Notes: a model not told the origin generated them from the sequence alone. A DNA stretch of 64,000 nucleotides from Ruminococcaceae bacterium YRB3002 (GCA_900099715.1 FMTG01000005.1:1-64000); one strand, 5' to 3'. Positions 17,510 through 26,622 are shown, counted from the first letter of the stretch. Made by a program: numbers and translations.

Positions 17510-18531
17510 ATTATTCCTATTCTCTTCTTCTGAATATCTATTGCATCGTCACAAGTGACTTCCCTAAGTACCCATTTGCCGACGTCAAGATCGACAGTCT
17601 CGACAACATCGCCTCTGTGCATCCTGATATTCTCTTCAAGTTTCTTGATTATCATCTTACTCTGGACTCCCTGAAGCTGCAGAGGAAGACCTAACCTATT
17701 ATACAGTACTTTCATCGGATCACGGTATTTTACAGGAACAGCGGCATAGATACTGAGTGCGAGAGCTTCTCCTTCAGAATAATTCATGAATCTGAAATAA
17801 CCCTCTATCGCATCAGCCAGCTCTTTGCCAAGCGTAAGAAGCTTGTGGTTCTTGGCCTCGATTGCAGATCTTGTCTCATACACACGGCCAAGAAATGCTC
17901 TGAGATCAGATGTATCAAGGAGTTCTTTCAACAAGGTAGGATCCTGAAGCACAGCATACCTGATAACTGAAGCATATCCGTTTGTCCTGACCTTCTGCGG
18001 CACCGTAGTCAGGAATTCGGGATCGGCAAATATCACTTCAGGCTCTGATTTCCCTGCGATCATATTCTTATGACTTCCGGCATTGAGCAACGCATACGGA
18101 GAGACACTGCCCTCGGCCATGGCATTTAGCGTAGTTGGAACAAGGATTAGACTGATCTTATATGAATATATACCACAGGCAAAGCTTGCAACATCAATAA
18201 CCCCGCCGCCGCCAAGAGCGATGACCCAGTCCCCGTCTCCAAGATCAAAATCCACAAGAGATCTGATAACTTCACTGGCGGAAGACAGGTTTTTATATGC
18301 ATTGCCCGCTTCGACGATAGTAAGTTCCGGTCTTATGCCTTTATCGAGGAACTGCTTCTCAAATCTGGAATAATAGTAACCGCCGACATTACGGTCAGAT
18401 ATCACAAGGATACGCATGCTGCCGAGATCCCTGGCGCCCGCATGCTCCTCAATATATGTCCTTACAAAATCGAAAGCAACAGATGCACCGCAATAGCAAT
18501 CAACACCTCTGCCGACGGATATCCTGTCCAA
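17497..18531 (-). CDS. AroB-family (3-dehydroquinate synthase-like) protein lacking zinc ligands
   Basis: The fold matches dehydroquinate synthase: the NAD-binding GGGGVIDVASF, VPTTLNAMAEGS, KNMIAG and DPEFLTTVP all align. The metal and catalytic residues do not. The Glu of AEVIK reads ASVIR, the His pair of GHTFGHAIE reads GKELADAIE, the His of HGEAVAIG reads EGEALALS, and the GGKT lysine is missing. Known AroB-like enzymes need these, so a different reaction or a non-enzymatic role is likely. The start is TTG 18531: GGAGG lies 7 bases before it, whereas the in-frame ATG 12 codons upstream has no ribosome site. 345 residues. First gene of an operon with the M28-like and NagA-like genes. Confidence 0.78.
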   Translation of the reverse strand: MDRISVGRGVDCYCGASVAFDFVRTYIEEHAGARDLGSMRILVISDRNVGGYYYSRFEKQFLDKGIRPELTIVEAGNAYKNLSSASEVIRSLVDFDLGDGDWVIALGGGGVIDVASFACGIYSYKISLILVPTTLNAMAEGSVSPYALLNAGSHKNMIAGKSEPEVIFADPEFLTTVPQKVRTNGYASVIRYAVLQDPTLLKELLDTSDLRAFLGRVYETRSAIEAKNHKLLTLGKELADAIEGYFRFMNYSEGEALALSIYAAVPVKYRDPMKVLYNRLGLPLQLQGVQSKMIIKKLEENIRMHRGDVVETVDLDVGKWVLREVTCDDAIDIQKKRIGIICAE

Positions 18532-18573
18532 AACAATTCCTCCATAAAAAATAATAAAAATAATCAACTTTTA

Positions 18574-18585
18574 GTATTATAATAC
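18574..18585. promoter_or_regulatory. Palindromic shared -10 of two divergent genes
   Basis: GTATTATAATAC is a perfect 12-base palindrome, so TATAAT is read on the plus strand (18578-18583, toward gltX) and on the minus strand (18576-18581, toward the AroB-like gene). Polymerase could occupy only one direction at a time. -35 elements are weak on both sides. Confidence 0.5.
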
Positions 18586-18615
18586 AGTTTGACACTTTTT
18601 CAGGAGAGTTTTTTT

Positions 18616-20070
18616 ATGAAGATAAGAACAAGATTTGCCCCAAGTCCTACCGGGTTCATGCACGTAGGCAACTTAAGGACAGCTCTGTATGAGTATCTGG
18701 TCGCCAAGCACGAAGACGGAACCTTTGTACTCCGCATAGAGGATACTGACCAGGAACGTTATGTTGAAGGCGCCACTGACGTTATCTATGACACATTAAG
18801 GATAGCCGGCCTCATTCATGACGAAGGACCTGATATAGGCGGAGATTACGGTCCGTATGTACAGAGCGAGAGACTGTCCCTGTATAAACCCTACGCAGAG
18901 GAACTTGTTAAGAAAGGCTGTGCCTACTACTGTTTCTGCACCAAAGAGAGACTTGAACAGCTCCATGAATCAGGTGCAGTTGGCTATGACCGTCACTGCA
19001 GGAACCTGTCAGAGCAGGAGATAGCAGACAACCTGGCAAAAGGTATGCCCTATGTAATACGCCAGAAGATGCCGGTTGAGGGCGAATCCACATATAACGA
19101 CCTTGTTTACGGCGACATAACCGTCCCCTACGAGGATCTTGACGATCAGATCCTTCTCAAGGCTGACGGATTCCCTACATATAACTTCGCTAATGTAATA
19201 GATGATCATACAATGGGCATTACGCACGTTGTCAGGGGCTCTGAATACCTGTCATCCACACCCAAGTACAATGCTCTGTACAGTGATTTCGGCTGGGATA
19301 TTCCTACATATATCCATCTGCCGCTCATTATGGGAAAAACTGTCAACGAAGACGGAACAGAGACGATCTCCAAGCTGTCAAAACGCCACGGTTCCACAGG
19401 ATTCATGGATCTGATCAACGAGGGTTTCCTCCCTGAAGCGATAATCAACTATATCGCACTGCTTGGATGGGCACCTTCTGACAATCAGGAAATATTCACT
19501 CTGGATGAACTGATAAAGGCTTTCGATATACACGGCATATCAAAATCCCCCAGTGTTTTTGACTACGATAAGCTGGAGTGGGTCAACGCCGAGCACATCA
19601 AGAGAATGACCGCTGAGGAGTTTACCGCTCACGCAAAGCCCTATTACGACAAGTACAATATCTCCGAAGACAAGTACATTCTGCTGGACGAGATCCTTAA
19701 GCCAAGGATCACAAGGTTTACACAGCTTGACGAGAAGCTGGGATTTCTGGGCAGTCTTGCAGACTATGCAATTGAGCTGTTTGAGCACAAGAAGAGCAAA
19801 TCCACCATCGAGACTTCAAAGGCTATGCTCGAAGATGCTATCCCTCTTCTCGAGAACGTAGATTGGGACAGAGATTCGATCACCGATGCTTTGAAGAAAT
19901 ATGCCGAGGAGCATGAGATAAAGAATTCAGTGATCATGTGGCCGGTAAGGATCGCTGCAGCAGGCGTTGCTGTAACTCCCGGCGGATGTGCAGAGGTACT
20001 TATACTGCTTGGCAGAGAAGAATCGCTTCGCAGGATCAGGATAGGACTTAACAAATTAAAGGAGCTTTGA
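18616..20070 (+). CDS. gltX: Glutamyl-tRNA synthetase
   Basis: The 484-residue class I synthetase charges tRNA with glutamate. The HIGH-type motif is in APSPTGFMHVGNLRTAL and the KMSKS-type motif is KLSKRHG; Cys-x-Cys positions (YYCFCTKE) match bacterial GltX. ATG 18616 follows AGGAGAG by 7 bases and gives the standard N-terminus MKIRTRFAPSPTG. glnS follows with a 5-base gap. Whether it also glutamylates tRNA-Gln cannot be told, but the neighbouring glnS suggests it is discriminating. Confidence 0.97.
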   Translation: MKIRTRFAPSPTGFMHVGNLRTALYEYLVAKHEDGTFVLRIEDTDQERYVEGATDVIYDTLRIAGLIHDEGPDIGGDYGPYVQSERLSLYKPYAEELVKKGCAYYCFCTKERLEQLHESGAVGYDRHCRNLSEQEIADNLAKGMPYVIRQKMPVEGESTYNDLVYGDITVPYEDLDDQILLKADGFPTYNFANVIDDHTMGITHVVRGSEYLSSTPKYNALYSDFGWDIPTYIHLPLIMGKTVNEDGTETISKLSKRHGSTGFMDLINEGFLPEAIINYIALLGWAPSDNQEIFTLDELIKAFDIHGISKSPSVFDYDKLEWVNAEHIKRMTAEEFTAHAKPYYDKYNISEDKYILLDEILKPRITRFTQLDEKLGFLGSLADYAIELFEHKKSKSTIETSKAMLEDAIPLLENVDWDRDSITDALKKYAEEHEIKNSVIMWPVRIAAAGVAVTPGGCAEVLILLGREESLRRIRIGLNKLKEL

Positions 20071-20075
20071 TCAAT

Positions 20076-21740
20076 ATGGCAGAAAGCAAGCATTTTATTC
20101 ACGAGATCATCGACGAGGAACTGAAGGAAGGCGGAAGATGTTACGGAAAGACCGTACATACAAGATTTCCGCCCGAACCTAACGGCTACCTTCACATTGG
20201 CCACGCGAAAGCGCTGGAGATCGACTTCGGCACCGCTGAGCTTTACGGAGGACTTTGCAATCTCCGTATGGATGACACCAATCCAACAAAAGAAGATGAG
20301 GAATTCGTAGAAGCCATCAAAGAAGACATCAAGTGGCTGGGGCATGACTGGGGTGACAGATTCTACTACGCATCTGATTACTTTGAACAGATGTATGGCT
20401 ACGCAATTGAGCTGATCGAGAAAGGTCTTGCTTATGTATGCGAGCTCACTCCCGAGCAGATGAAAGAGATGCGCGGTGATACGCAGACACCTGCACAGAG
20501 CCCCTACAGGGACAGACCCATTGAGGAAAGCCTCGACCTTTTTAAGCGCATGCGCGCAGGTGAGTTTGAAGACGGAAAGATGACACTTCGTGCCAGGATC
20601 GATCTTGCTTCAGGTAACTTTAATATGAGAGATCCCGTAATCTACAGGATCAACCGTCTCCCCCACCACCGTCAGGGAACAAAATGGGTCATCTATCCTA
20701 TGTATGACTTTGCACATCCTATAGAGGATGCTCTGGAAGGTATCACTCACTCCCTGTGCTCCCTTGAATTTGAGGCTCACAGACCGCTTTATGACTGGGT
20801 CGTAAACAACATATCCGTCGAGTGCAAACCGCGTCAGATCGAATTTGCACGTCTCGGTATAACAAATACGGTTCTCAGCAAACGCAAACTCAGAAATCTT
20901 ATCGAGAGCGGATATGTTACCGGATGGGATGATCCCAGAATGCCAACACTCTGCGGTCTTAGACGCCGCGGTTATACACCTGCTGCTATACGCGCTTTCC
21001 ACGAGCGTAATGGTGTATCCAAAGTTAATTCACTCGTAGACTTTGCTTTCCTTGAGTATTGTCTGAGAGAAGATCTCAACAAGACAGCCAAGCGTGCTAT
21101 GGCAGTTATCCATCCCGTTAAGCTTATTATCGACAACTACCCCGCAGACATGACTGAGGAATTTACTGTCGAGAACAATCCCGAGAATCCTGATGACGGT
21201 GTAAGAACAGTGTCCTTCTCACGCGAACTCTGGATCGAAGCCGAGGACTTCATGGAAGTTCCTGAGAAGAAGTATTTCCGCCTATTCCCCGGCAACGAAG
21301 TCCGTCTGAAATCAGCGTATATAGTTAAGTGTACCGGATGCGACAGAGATCCTGATGGCAATGTCACCGCAGTTCACTGTGAATACGATACTGAGAGCCG
21401 TGGCGGCAACCCGGCTGACGGACGTAAGATCAAGTCAACTATCCACTGGGTTGATTCAAGAACATGTGTCGATGCAGAGATAAGGCTCTACGACAAGCTC
21501 TTTACTACTGAGCAGCCTGACCTTGCGGACTGCAATTATCTCGATTTCATTAACCCTGATTCACTTACTGTTGTTGAGGGAGCAAAGGTCGAAGCATCAC
21601 TTGCAGATACAAAGCCGGCTGACAGGTTCCAGTTCCTGCGAGTCGGATATTTCTGCGCCGACAATAAGGATTCCGTACCCGGTCATCTTGTATTCAACAG
21701 GGCAGTATCCCTTAAGGACAGTTACAGGCCTGAGCAGTAA
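20076..21740 (+). CDS. glnS: Glutaminyl-tRNA synthetase
   Basis: The 554-residue GlnS shows RFPPEPNGYLHIGHAKA (HIGH motif), LRMDDTNP, the VLSKRKL (KMSKS) loop and the two C-terminal anticodon-binding beta-barrels. It charges tRNA-Gln directly. Many Firmicutes lack GlnS and rely on GatCAB amidation, though a number of Clostridia have it, probably by old transfer. ATG 20076 is chosen with GGAG 11 bases upstream in the end of gltX. It is co-transcribed with gltX. Confidence 0.96.
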   Translation: MAESKHFIHEIIDEELKEGGRCYGKTVHTRFPPEPNGYLHIGHAKALEIDFGTAELYGGLCNLRMDDTNPTKEDEEFVEAIKEDIKWLGHDWGDRFYYASDYFEQMYGYAIELIEKGLAYVCELTPEQMKEMRGDTQTPAQSPYRDRPIEESLDLFKRMRAGEFEDGKMTLRARIDLASGNFNMRDPVIYRINRLPHHRQGTKWVIYPMYDFAHPIEDALEGITHSLCSLEFEAHRPLYDWVVNNISVECKPRQIEFARLGITNTVLSKRKLRNLIESGYVTGWDDPRMPTLCGLRRRGYTPAAIRAFHERNGVSKVNSLVDFAFLEYCLREDLNKTAKRAMAVIHPVKLIIDNYPADMTEEFTVENNPENPDDGVRTVSFSRELWIEAEDFMEVPEKKYFRLFPGNEVRLKSAYIVKCTGCDRDPDGNVTAVHCEYDTESRGGNPADGRKIKSTIHWVDSRTCVDAEIRLYDKLFTTEQPDLADCNYLDFINPDSLTVVEGAKVEASLADTKPADRFQFLRVGYFCADNKDSVPGHLVFNRAVSLKDSYRPEQ

Positions 21741-21789
21741 AAATAATATAATGCTATAATCAAAACATATATTTATTGGAGGTTCTATT

Positions 21790-22623
21790 ATGTGGACAAG
21801 AGAACAACTTAAGAACAATGCCAAGGAAGTGCTCAGGAATTCTTACTGGTGGGCATTCCTTATCTGCTTTGTATTCACCATCATTGCGGGAGTAGGATCA
21901 GGCAGCAGCAACGTTTCGTCAAGACTGTCAAAGATAAGCAACGATACGGGAAGAGTTACACAGCACATTATCGATGTAGATGACCTGGAAAATGCTGATA
22001 ATCTGTCAAGACAGGAGAAGGAGCAGCTTCAGGAGTACATCGATTCGATCTTCAATCCTACTTCTATCGCACTGGGTTTTGCAGGTCTCCTGATCAGCCT
22101 GGTAATCTCGATCTTCAAAGCAGCTTACAATATCTTTGTAACTAATCCGCTCACCGTCGGCTACAACTACTACTTTATGCAGCAACGGGAAGGCAGTATA
22201 GACTTCAAGAATCTCTTCTCCGGCTTTATGGGCGGCAAATATATGTCCAGAGTAAAGGTAATGTTCTTCCATTCACTCTATATCTTCTTATGGTCATTAC
22301 TCTTTGTTGTACCCGGCATTATCAAGAGTTATTCATATTATATGGTTCCCTACATCCTTGCCGACAACCCTGATATCTCCAAGGACAGGGCTTTCGAGAT
22401 AAGCATGAAGACAATGGACGGCGAGAAATTCGATCTCTTTGTCCTGCAGCTCTCCTTCATTGGATGGCAGCTCCTTGGTCTCCTGTGCTGCTGTGTAGGT
22501 ATCTATTTTGTAAATCCTTACGTGCAGGCAACAATGTGCGAATTCTACCTGGTAATGAGACAGAAAGCCATCACAAGCGGTATCGCTTCACCCAGTGATT
22601 TTAATCTGCCCGCAAACATCTAA
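21790..22623 (+). CDS. DUF975-family membrane protein
   Basis: A 277-residue integral membrane protein of the DUF975 family common in Firmicutes. It opens with WTREQLKNNAKEVLRNSYWWAF and has about five hydrophobic helices (near residues 20-38, 95-118, 160-180, 215-240, 250-265). A conserved block TVGYNYYFM precedes a cytoplasmic loop. The N-terminal extracytoplasmic loop is Ser/Asn/Asp-rich. Function is unknown in the family. The ribosome site is GGAGG, 8 bases before the ATG. A TerB-like gene follows after 26 bases. Confidence 0.8.
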   Translation: MWTREQLKNNAKEVLRNSYWWAFLICFVFTIIAGVGSGSSNVSSRLSKISNDTGRVTQHIIDVDDLENADNLSRQEKEQLQEYIDSIFNPTSIALGFAGLLISLVISIFKAAYNIFVTNPLTVGYNYYFMQQREGSIDFKNLFSGFMGGKYMSRVKVMFFHSLYIFLWSLLFVVPGIIKSYSYYMVPYILADNPDISKDRAFEISMKTMDGEKFDLFVLQLSFIGWQLLGLLCCCVGIYFVNPYVQATMCEFYLVMRQKAITSGIASPSDFNLPANI

Positions 22624-22649
22624 ACTGAATCGATCGGAGGTACTTTACT

Positions 22650-23072
22650 ATGTTTGAATTTGAGAAACTATGCCACACATATGAGAACATGACATATGAA
22701 CAGAGACGCGATGAGTTGTCCGAGCTGTCCAAAAACATCATACCCGCACTGATGCTCCTTCCAAACGGACTTGAAGCATTCAAGATCCTGGTCCGTGCCG
22801 CATGTGCTGCTGATGGTGAACTTCAGGCATCCGAATATACACTCGTTGCGGCTGCAACCGGTCTCGACATCGGATATGAGAATGCTGAGAATATAGTTAA
22901 GAACACAGATCCCAAAGCCTTGAAGGAACTTGCTGATATCATCGTTGACGTATTCGGCAGCCTCGACCTTAATATCAAGGCTGATATGGTATCGTTCATG
23001 CTCTGTATCGTCTCTGCTGATAACAGGATCACACTCAGAGAGAGCATGTTCATCCAGAAACTACTCAAATAA
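22650..23072 (+). CDS. TerB-like protein
   Basis: A 140-residue helical protein that looks like a divergent TerB/TerB-C domain: two repeated helical halves each with an acidic turn, AACAADGELQASEYTLV (~55-70) and CIVSADNRITLRESMFI (~118-135). TerB proteins bind metal through such acidic residues at the membrane and belong to Ter stress systems. Here it sits beside a DUF975 protein rather than other ter genes. GGAGG lies 9 bases upstream. A strong terminator follows. Assignment is by pattern and moderate. Confidence 0.6.
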   Translation: MFEFEKLCHTYENMTYEQRRDELSELSKNIIPALMLLPNGLEAFKILVRAACAADGELQASEYTLVAAATGLDIGYENAENIVKNTDPKALKELADIIVDVFGSLDLNIKADMVSFMLCIVSADNRITLRESMFIQKLLK

Positions 23073-23084
23073 TCATTGATCTCA

Positions 23085-23118
23085 CGCCCCCTTGTTTCCT
23101 GTAACAAGGGGGCTTATT
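23085..23118 (+). terminator. Terminator after the TerB-like gene
   Basis: GCCCCCTTGTT and AACAAGGGGGC form an 11-bp stem around a short loop, followed by TTATTAAT. The T-run is short, so readthrough into the TraX-like gene, whose ATG is at 23125, is possible. Confidence 0.8.
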
Positions 23119-23124
23119 AATCTT

Positions 23125-23835
23125 ATGCAGCCGAAATACAGAATACTCTCGGGAAGCGTTCTTAAGACGATTGCTTTGGTATGTATGATTATCGATCATA
23201 TCGGTGCTCATATAATGCCATATCTTTCATTTGCCGTAACACCTTTATTTTCTGTCGGCTCAACGAAAATAACTCTATATCTTATAATGCGCCTGATCGG
23301 AAGGATAGCCTTCCCCATCTACTGTTTTTTGCTGACCGAAGGATACCGCCATACCCATGACAGGAAAAAGTATGGCATTAATCTGTTCCTGTTCGCTCTT
23401 GTATCCGAGATACCATGGAATCTTGTTCACGGCGGTACTCTTCTGTATCAGAGTCAGAATGTCTTCTTCACTCTATGGCTCGGTTTTATTGCCATCTGTT
23501 TTTATGAGAACTACAAGGATGACTTTCTAAAGCTATCCTTATCGATGGTACTGCTTTTTATCGTATCGTTCCTCCTAAAGGCTGATTATGGCTTAAAAGG
23601 AGTTGCACTCATCCTTCTCATTCATGTACTCAGGAGCAGACCTGTTATTCAGGCATTTATCGGAAGTGCGCTTCTGAATTACCCGTTTGCGGCCGTTTTT
23701 GCTTTTATACCGATCAACATGTATAACGGCAAAAGAGGCTTCATCAGAAACAAGGTCACCAAGTATATCTACTATCTGATATATCCCGTTCACCTGTTAG
23801 TTATCTGGATTATAGTAACCAAGTATTTCAAATAA
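23125..23835 (+). CDS. TraX-like membrane protein
   Basis: The 236-residue polytopic protein fits the TraX family: KTIALVCMIIDHIG near the N-terminus, GRIAFPIYCFLLTEGYRHT, and SEIPWNLVHGG. TraX acetylates F pilin in plasmids; chromosomal Firmicute members are of unknown function. About eight hydrophobic helices are visible. ATG 23125 is chosen because the family N-terminus begins at once after it. No clear ribosome site precedes it: the nearest G-rich run lies inside the terminator stem 12-17 bases upstream. No conjugation genes are nearby. Confidence 0.82.
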   Translation: MQPKYRILSGSVLKTIALVCMIIDHIGAHIMPYLSFAVTPLFSVGSTKITLYLIMRLIGRIAFPIYCFLLTEGYRHTHDRKKYGINLFLFALVSEIPWNLVHGGTLLYQSQNVFFTLWLGFIAICFYENYKDDFLKLSLSMVLLFIVSFLLKADYGLKGVALILLIHVLRSRPVIQAFIGSALLNYPFAAVFAFIPINMYNGKRGFIRNKVTKYIYYLIYPVHLLVIWIIVTKYFK

Positions 23836-23850
23836 ACAAATGAATAAACA

Positions 23851-23870
23851 GACCGCCCTCGCGAGCGGTC
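23851..23870. terminator. Short hairpin between convergent genes
   Basis: GACCGC and GCGGTC pair around CCTCGCGA between the TraX-like gene and uraA. The following tract CCGTATCATTTTC has few T, so this is a weak terminator at best. Confidence 0.45.
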
Positions 23871-23904
23871 CGTATCATTTTCTAAAAAGGTACAAAACCC
23901 TTTA

Positions 23905-25380
23905 TCAGTTTCTTCCCTTCTTCCTGTCCTTGCGCGGGGTTGCGGGTGTAACGCCCTTTGCTGCAAGAGCTTCCGGCTGCTGAGCCTTCTTCTCAAGATC
24001 AGAGGCATCAGCAACGAGCTTTCCGTCATTAACGATAAGATTTGTGGTGATTCCGAAGAGAAGAGCAACAGCAAGAGATGTAACTGTAAGAATAGGTGTA
24101 CCGGTCAGCTCGTTGATTCCGAACTGAAGAGTAAGTCCGCCGATACCCGTAACAAGAATACCTGATACGATGAACAGATTCTTATTGTTGTTAAGATCTA
24201 CCTTTCTGAGCATCTGAAGACCGGATACGGCGATGAATCCGTAAAGAGCAACACAGGCACCACCCATTACGCACTTGGGGATTGAATTGATCAAAGCTAC
24301 AAAAGGTGTAAAGAATGACAATACCATACATCCAAGAGATGCACATGCTATAGTAACTATAGAAGCATTACCTGTAATAGCAACGCATCCGATGGACTCA
24401 CCGTATGTGGTATTGGCAGCACCGCCGAATATGGAACCGACAATGGATCCTACACCGTCTCCAAGAAGAGTGTTGTCGAGTCCGGGATCAGTAATAAGAT
24501 CTTTATTGATGATATTACCAAGGTTCTTATGGTCGGCGATATGCTGCGCCAGTTCAACTACTCCGATAGGCACATAGATCAGTGCAATACTTCCGATATC
24601 AACAAGTGACAGAGTCTTCCATCCCTGCTCCTGTATAGCTTTGAAGAAGAAGAAATCAGGAACTTTAACGAAAGACTGAACCGTAATCGGATCGAAAGCC
24701 TGCTTGAATGAATCAAAGCTCATGATCTTCATTCCCTCGATATCAGCACCATTTCCGATAAGAGTGATGGCAAGTGCGATACCGTAACCTGCAGCGATAC
24801 CAATGATAAATGGAATGAGCTTGATATTCTCTGAACCTTTTACAGCTGCGATAACGATAGCGAAGAATGTTACAGCACCGACAAGTATCGTTACGAGACT
24901 GTAGTCAGCATCTGTTCCGCCATTTGTTGTCATCCAGCCTGTCGCAGTGCCTGACAGTGACAGACCAATGAGTGTAACGATGGGGCCAATAATGACAGCA
25001 GGCATCAGCTTATTGACCCAGCCTGATCCGGCCGCCTTGACAATAAGACCGATAACGACATATACAAGACCGGCAAAGAATACACCGATAAGTATCCCGA
25101 GATATCCGAAGTTCAGACCGATCGACGCAAAATAGGCACCAAGGAATGTAAAGGAACTTCCAAGGAATACAGGACTCTTTTTCTTAGTAAAGAAGATGTA
25201 CACCAAAGTTCCGCAGCCTGCGCCGAACAAGGCGGCAGCGGGATCCGCCTCAAGTCCGTAGGATGTAACGAGCATCGGAACAAGAAGCGTAGCCGCCATG
25301 ATGGCGATCATCTGCTGGAAAGCAAAAACGATAGTCTTGTTAAATTCAGGCTTATCGTTTACATCGTAAACAAGTTTCAT
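23905..25380 (-). CDS. uraA: Uracil permease (NCS2 family)
   Basis: A 491-residue nucleobase:cation symporter-2 protein with about 12-14 helices. Family blocks include FAFQQMIAIMAATLLVP, SSFTFLGAY, VGVVELAQHIADH (the conserved substrate/proton Glu) and GAANTTYGESIG. It imports uracil across the cytoplasmic membrane. The C-terminal ~40 residues form a hydrophilic, Lys/Arg-rich tail longer than usual. It follows upp by 30 bases with its own GGGAGG site; the two form a pyrimidine salvage operon. Confidence 0.93.
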   Translation of the reverse strand: MKLVYDVNDKPEFNKTIVFAFQQMIAIMAATLLVPMLVTSYGLEADPAAALFGAGCGTLVYIFFTKKKSPVFLGSSFTFLGAYFASIGLNFGYLGILIGVFFAGLVYVVIGLIVKAAGSGWVNKLMPAVIIGPIVTLIGLSLSGTATGWMTTNGGTDADYSLVTILVGAVTFFAIVIAAVKGSENIKLIPFIIGIAAGYGIALAITLIGNGADIEGMKIMSFDSFKQAFDPITVQSFVKVPDFFFFKAIQEQGWKTLSLVDIGSIALIYVPIGVVELAQHIADHKNLGNIINKDLITDPGLDNTLLGDGVGSIVGSIFGGAANTTYGESIGCVAITGNASIVTIACASLGCMVLSFFTPFVALINSIPKCVMGGACVALYGFIAVSGLQMLRKVDLNNNKNLFIVSGILVTGIGGLTLQFGINELTGTPILTVTSLAVALLFGITTNLIVNDGKLVADASDLEKKAQQPEALAAKGVTPATPRKDRKKGRN

Positions 25381-25410
25381 TTAAGACCCTCCCTCTTAAA
25401 TCTACGATCC

Positions 25411-26070
25411 TTACTGCGGCTTATAGCTTACAGTTCCGCAGACTCTGTCGCCTGCATCTCCTGCAGCATCTACGATGTAGCCGTGTGAATTCAGCGGTAA
25501 TGTTGAATGATATGCTGCATAGATCGGAACCTCCGGATGACGTGAAGCAACAAATTCAATGCCCTGATCATTTGCAAAGATACACATGAACTTGATCCTC
25601 TTGCAGCCGGCTTCTTTGAGAAGAGTGATGGCAGCATCTGCACTTACACCTGTCGCGAAAGCAGGGTCAACGATGATAACCTCTCCCTGAGCCACATCAA
25701 CAGGCATCTTGAAATAATACTGAACAGGCTTCAGTGTCTCCTCATCTCTGTAAAGGCCAACATGACCAACCTTAGCTGTAGGAAGAAGACTCCTTAAGCC
25801 GTCAACCATACCAAGACCGGCACGAAGAATAGGCACGATAGTAAAATCCTCCGCCAGAACAGGAGACTCAAACCTGGAAAGAGGTGCCTGGATCTCGACC
25901 ATTTTTGTCGGAAGATCTTTGAGCACCTCATAACCCATAAGCATTGTGATCTCGCTGACGATCTCACAGAACTCCTTTGAACCGGTGTTTACATCACACA
26001 GATGCGTAACCTTGTGCCTGATCAAAGGGTGATTGAATACAGTAACGTTCTGCATGTACTTACTGTCCAT
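25411..26070 (-). CDS. upp: Uracil phosphoribosyltransferase
   Basis: Upp converts uracil and PRPP to UMP. The 219-residue protein has PILRAGLGMVDG, the PRPP-loop region VDPAFATGVSA (usually VDPMLATGGSA, so slightly divergent) and the uracil-binding C-terminus HGYIVDAAGDAGDR. ATG 26070 is preferred over an in-frame GTG three codons upstream because GAGAGG is spaced 8 bases from the ATG. A TATAAT-type -10 is visible about 55 bases upstream. uraA follows. Confidence 0.95.
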   Translation of the reverse strand: MDSKYMQNVTVFNHPLIRHKVTHLCDVNTGSKEFCEIVSEITMLMGYEVLKDLPTKMVEIQAPLSRFESPVLAEDFTIVPILRAGLGMVDGLRSLLPTAKVGHVGLYRDEETLKPVQYYFKMPVDVAQGEVIIVDPAFATGVSADAAITLLKEAGCKRIKFMCIFANDQGIEFVASRHPEVPIYAAYHSTLPLNSHGYIVDAAGDAGDRVCGTVSYKPQ

Positions 26071-26187
26071 AAGCTTCACCTCTCAAATATAGATTTGTAA
26101 TTGCACATTAGAAAAATTATAATAAAAAAAACAGATTTAATAAATAGGCATTGTAAAATAAAAGTAATTATTTTCGAGAGGTATACT

Positions 26188-26622
26188 ATGGCGAAGATAC
26201 TGGTCAGCGCATGTCTTCTTGGCGTGGAATGCAGATATAAGGGCGACGGATGCCCCTGTAAAAATGTCATTGATCTTAAAGATGACAATGAACTTATTCC
26301 CGTCTGTCCTGAACAGGCAGGCGGACTGCCGACTCCCAGGACTCCGTCAGAACGCGTAGGAGATAAAGTGATCATGCGTGACGGAACAGATGTTACGGAA
26401 CAGTATAAAAAAGGCGCCGGGACGGCTCTGTATCTTGCTAAGGAATTTGGAGTCGATTACGCTATTCTCAAGGCCAACAGTCCATCATGCGGCAAAGGGA
26501 TGATCTATGACGGTACATTCACGGGAAATAAATGCGCAGGCAACGGCGTAACAGCTGAACTCCTGATCGCAAACGGCATACCTGTCTATACTGAAGACGA
26601 GATCAGCCAAGTCTCCTCCTGA
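26188..26622 (+). CDS. DUF523 family protein
   Basis: The 144-residue protein is a stand-alone DUF523: it opens MAKILVSACLLGVECRYKG and has CPEQAGGLPTPR and KANSPSCGKG, with conserved cysteines suggesting metal or cluster binding. The function of the family is unknown; it is often linked to tRNA or stress genes. ATG 26188 follows GAGAGG. Its last 20 bases overlap the end of the convergent flavin reductase-like gene, so the two transcripts are antisense at their 3' ends. Confidence 0.85.
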   Translation: MAKILVSACLLGVECRYKGDGCPCKNVIDLKDDNELIPVCPEQAGGLPTPRTPSERVGDKVIMRDGTDVTEQYKKGAGTALYLAKEFGVDYAILKANSPSCGKGMIYDGTFTGNKCAGNGVTAELLIANGIPVYTEDEISQVSS

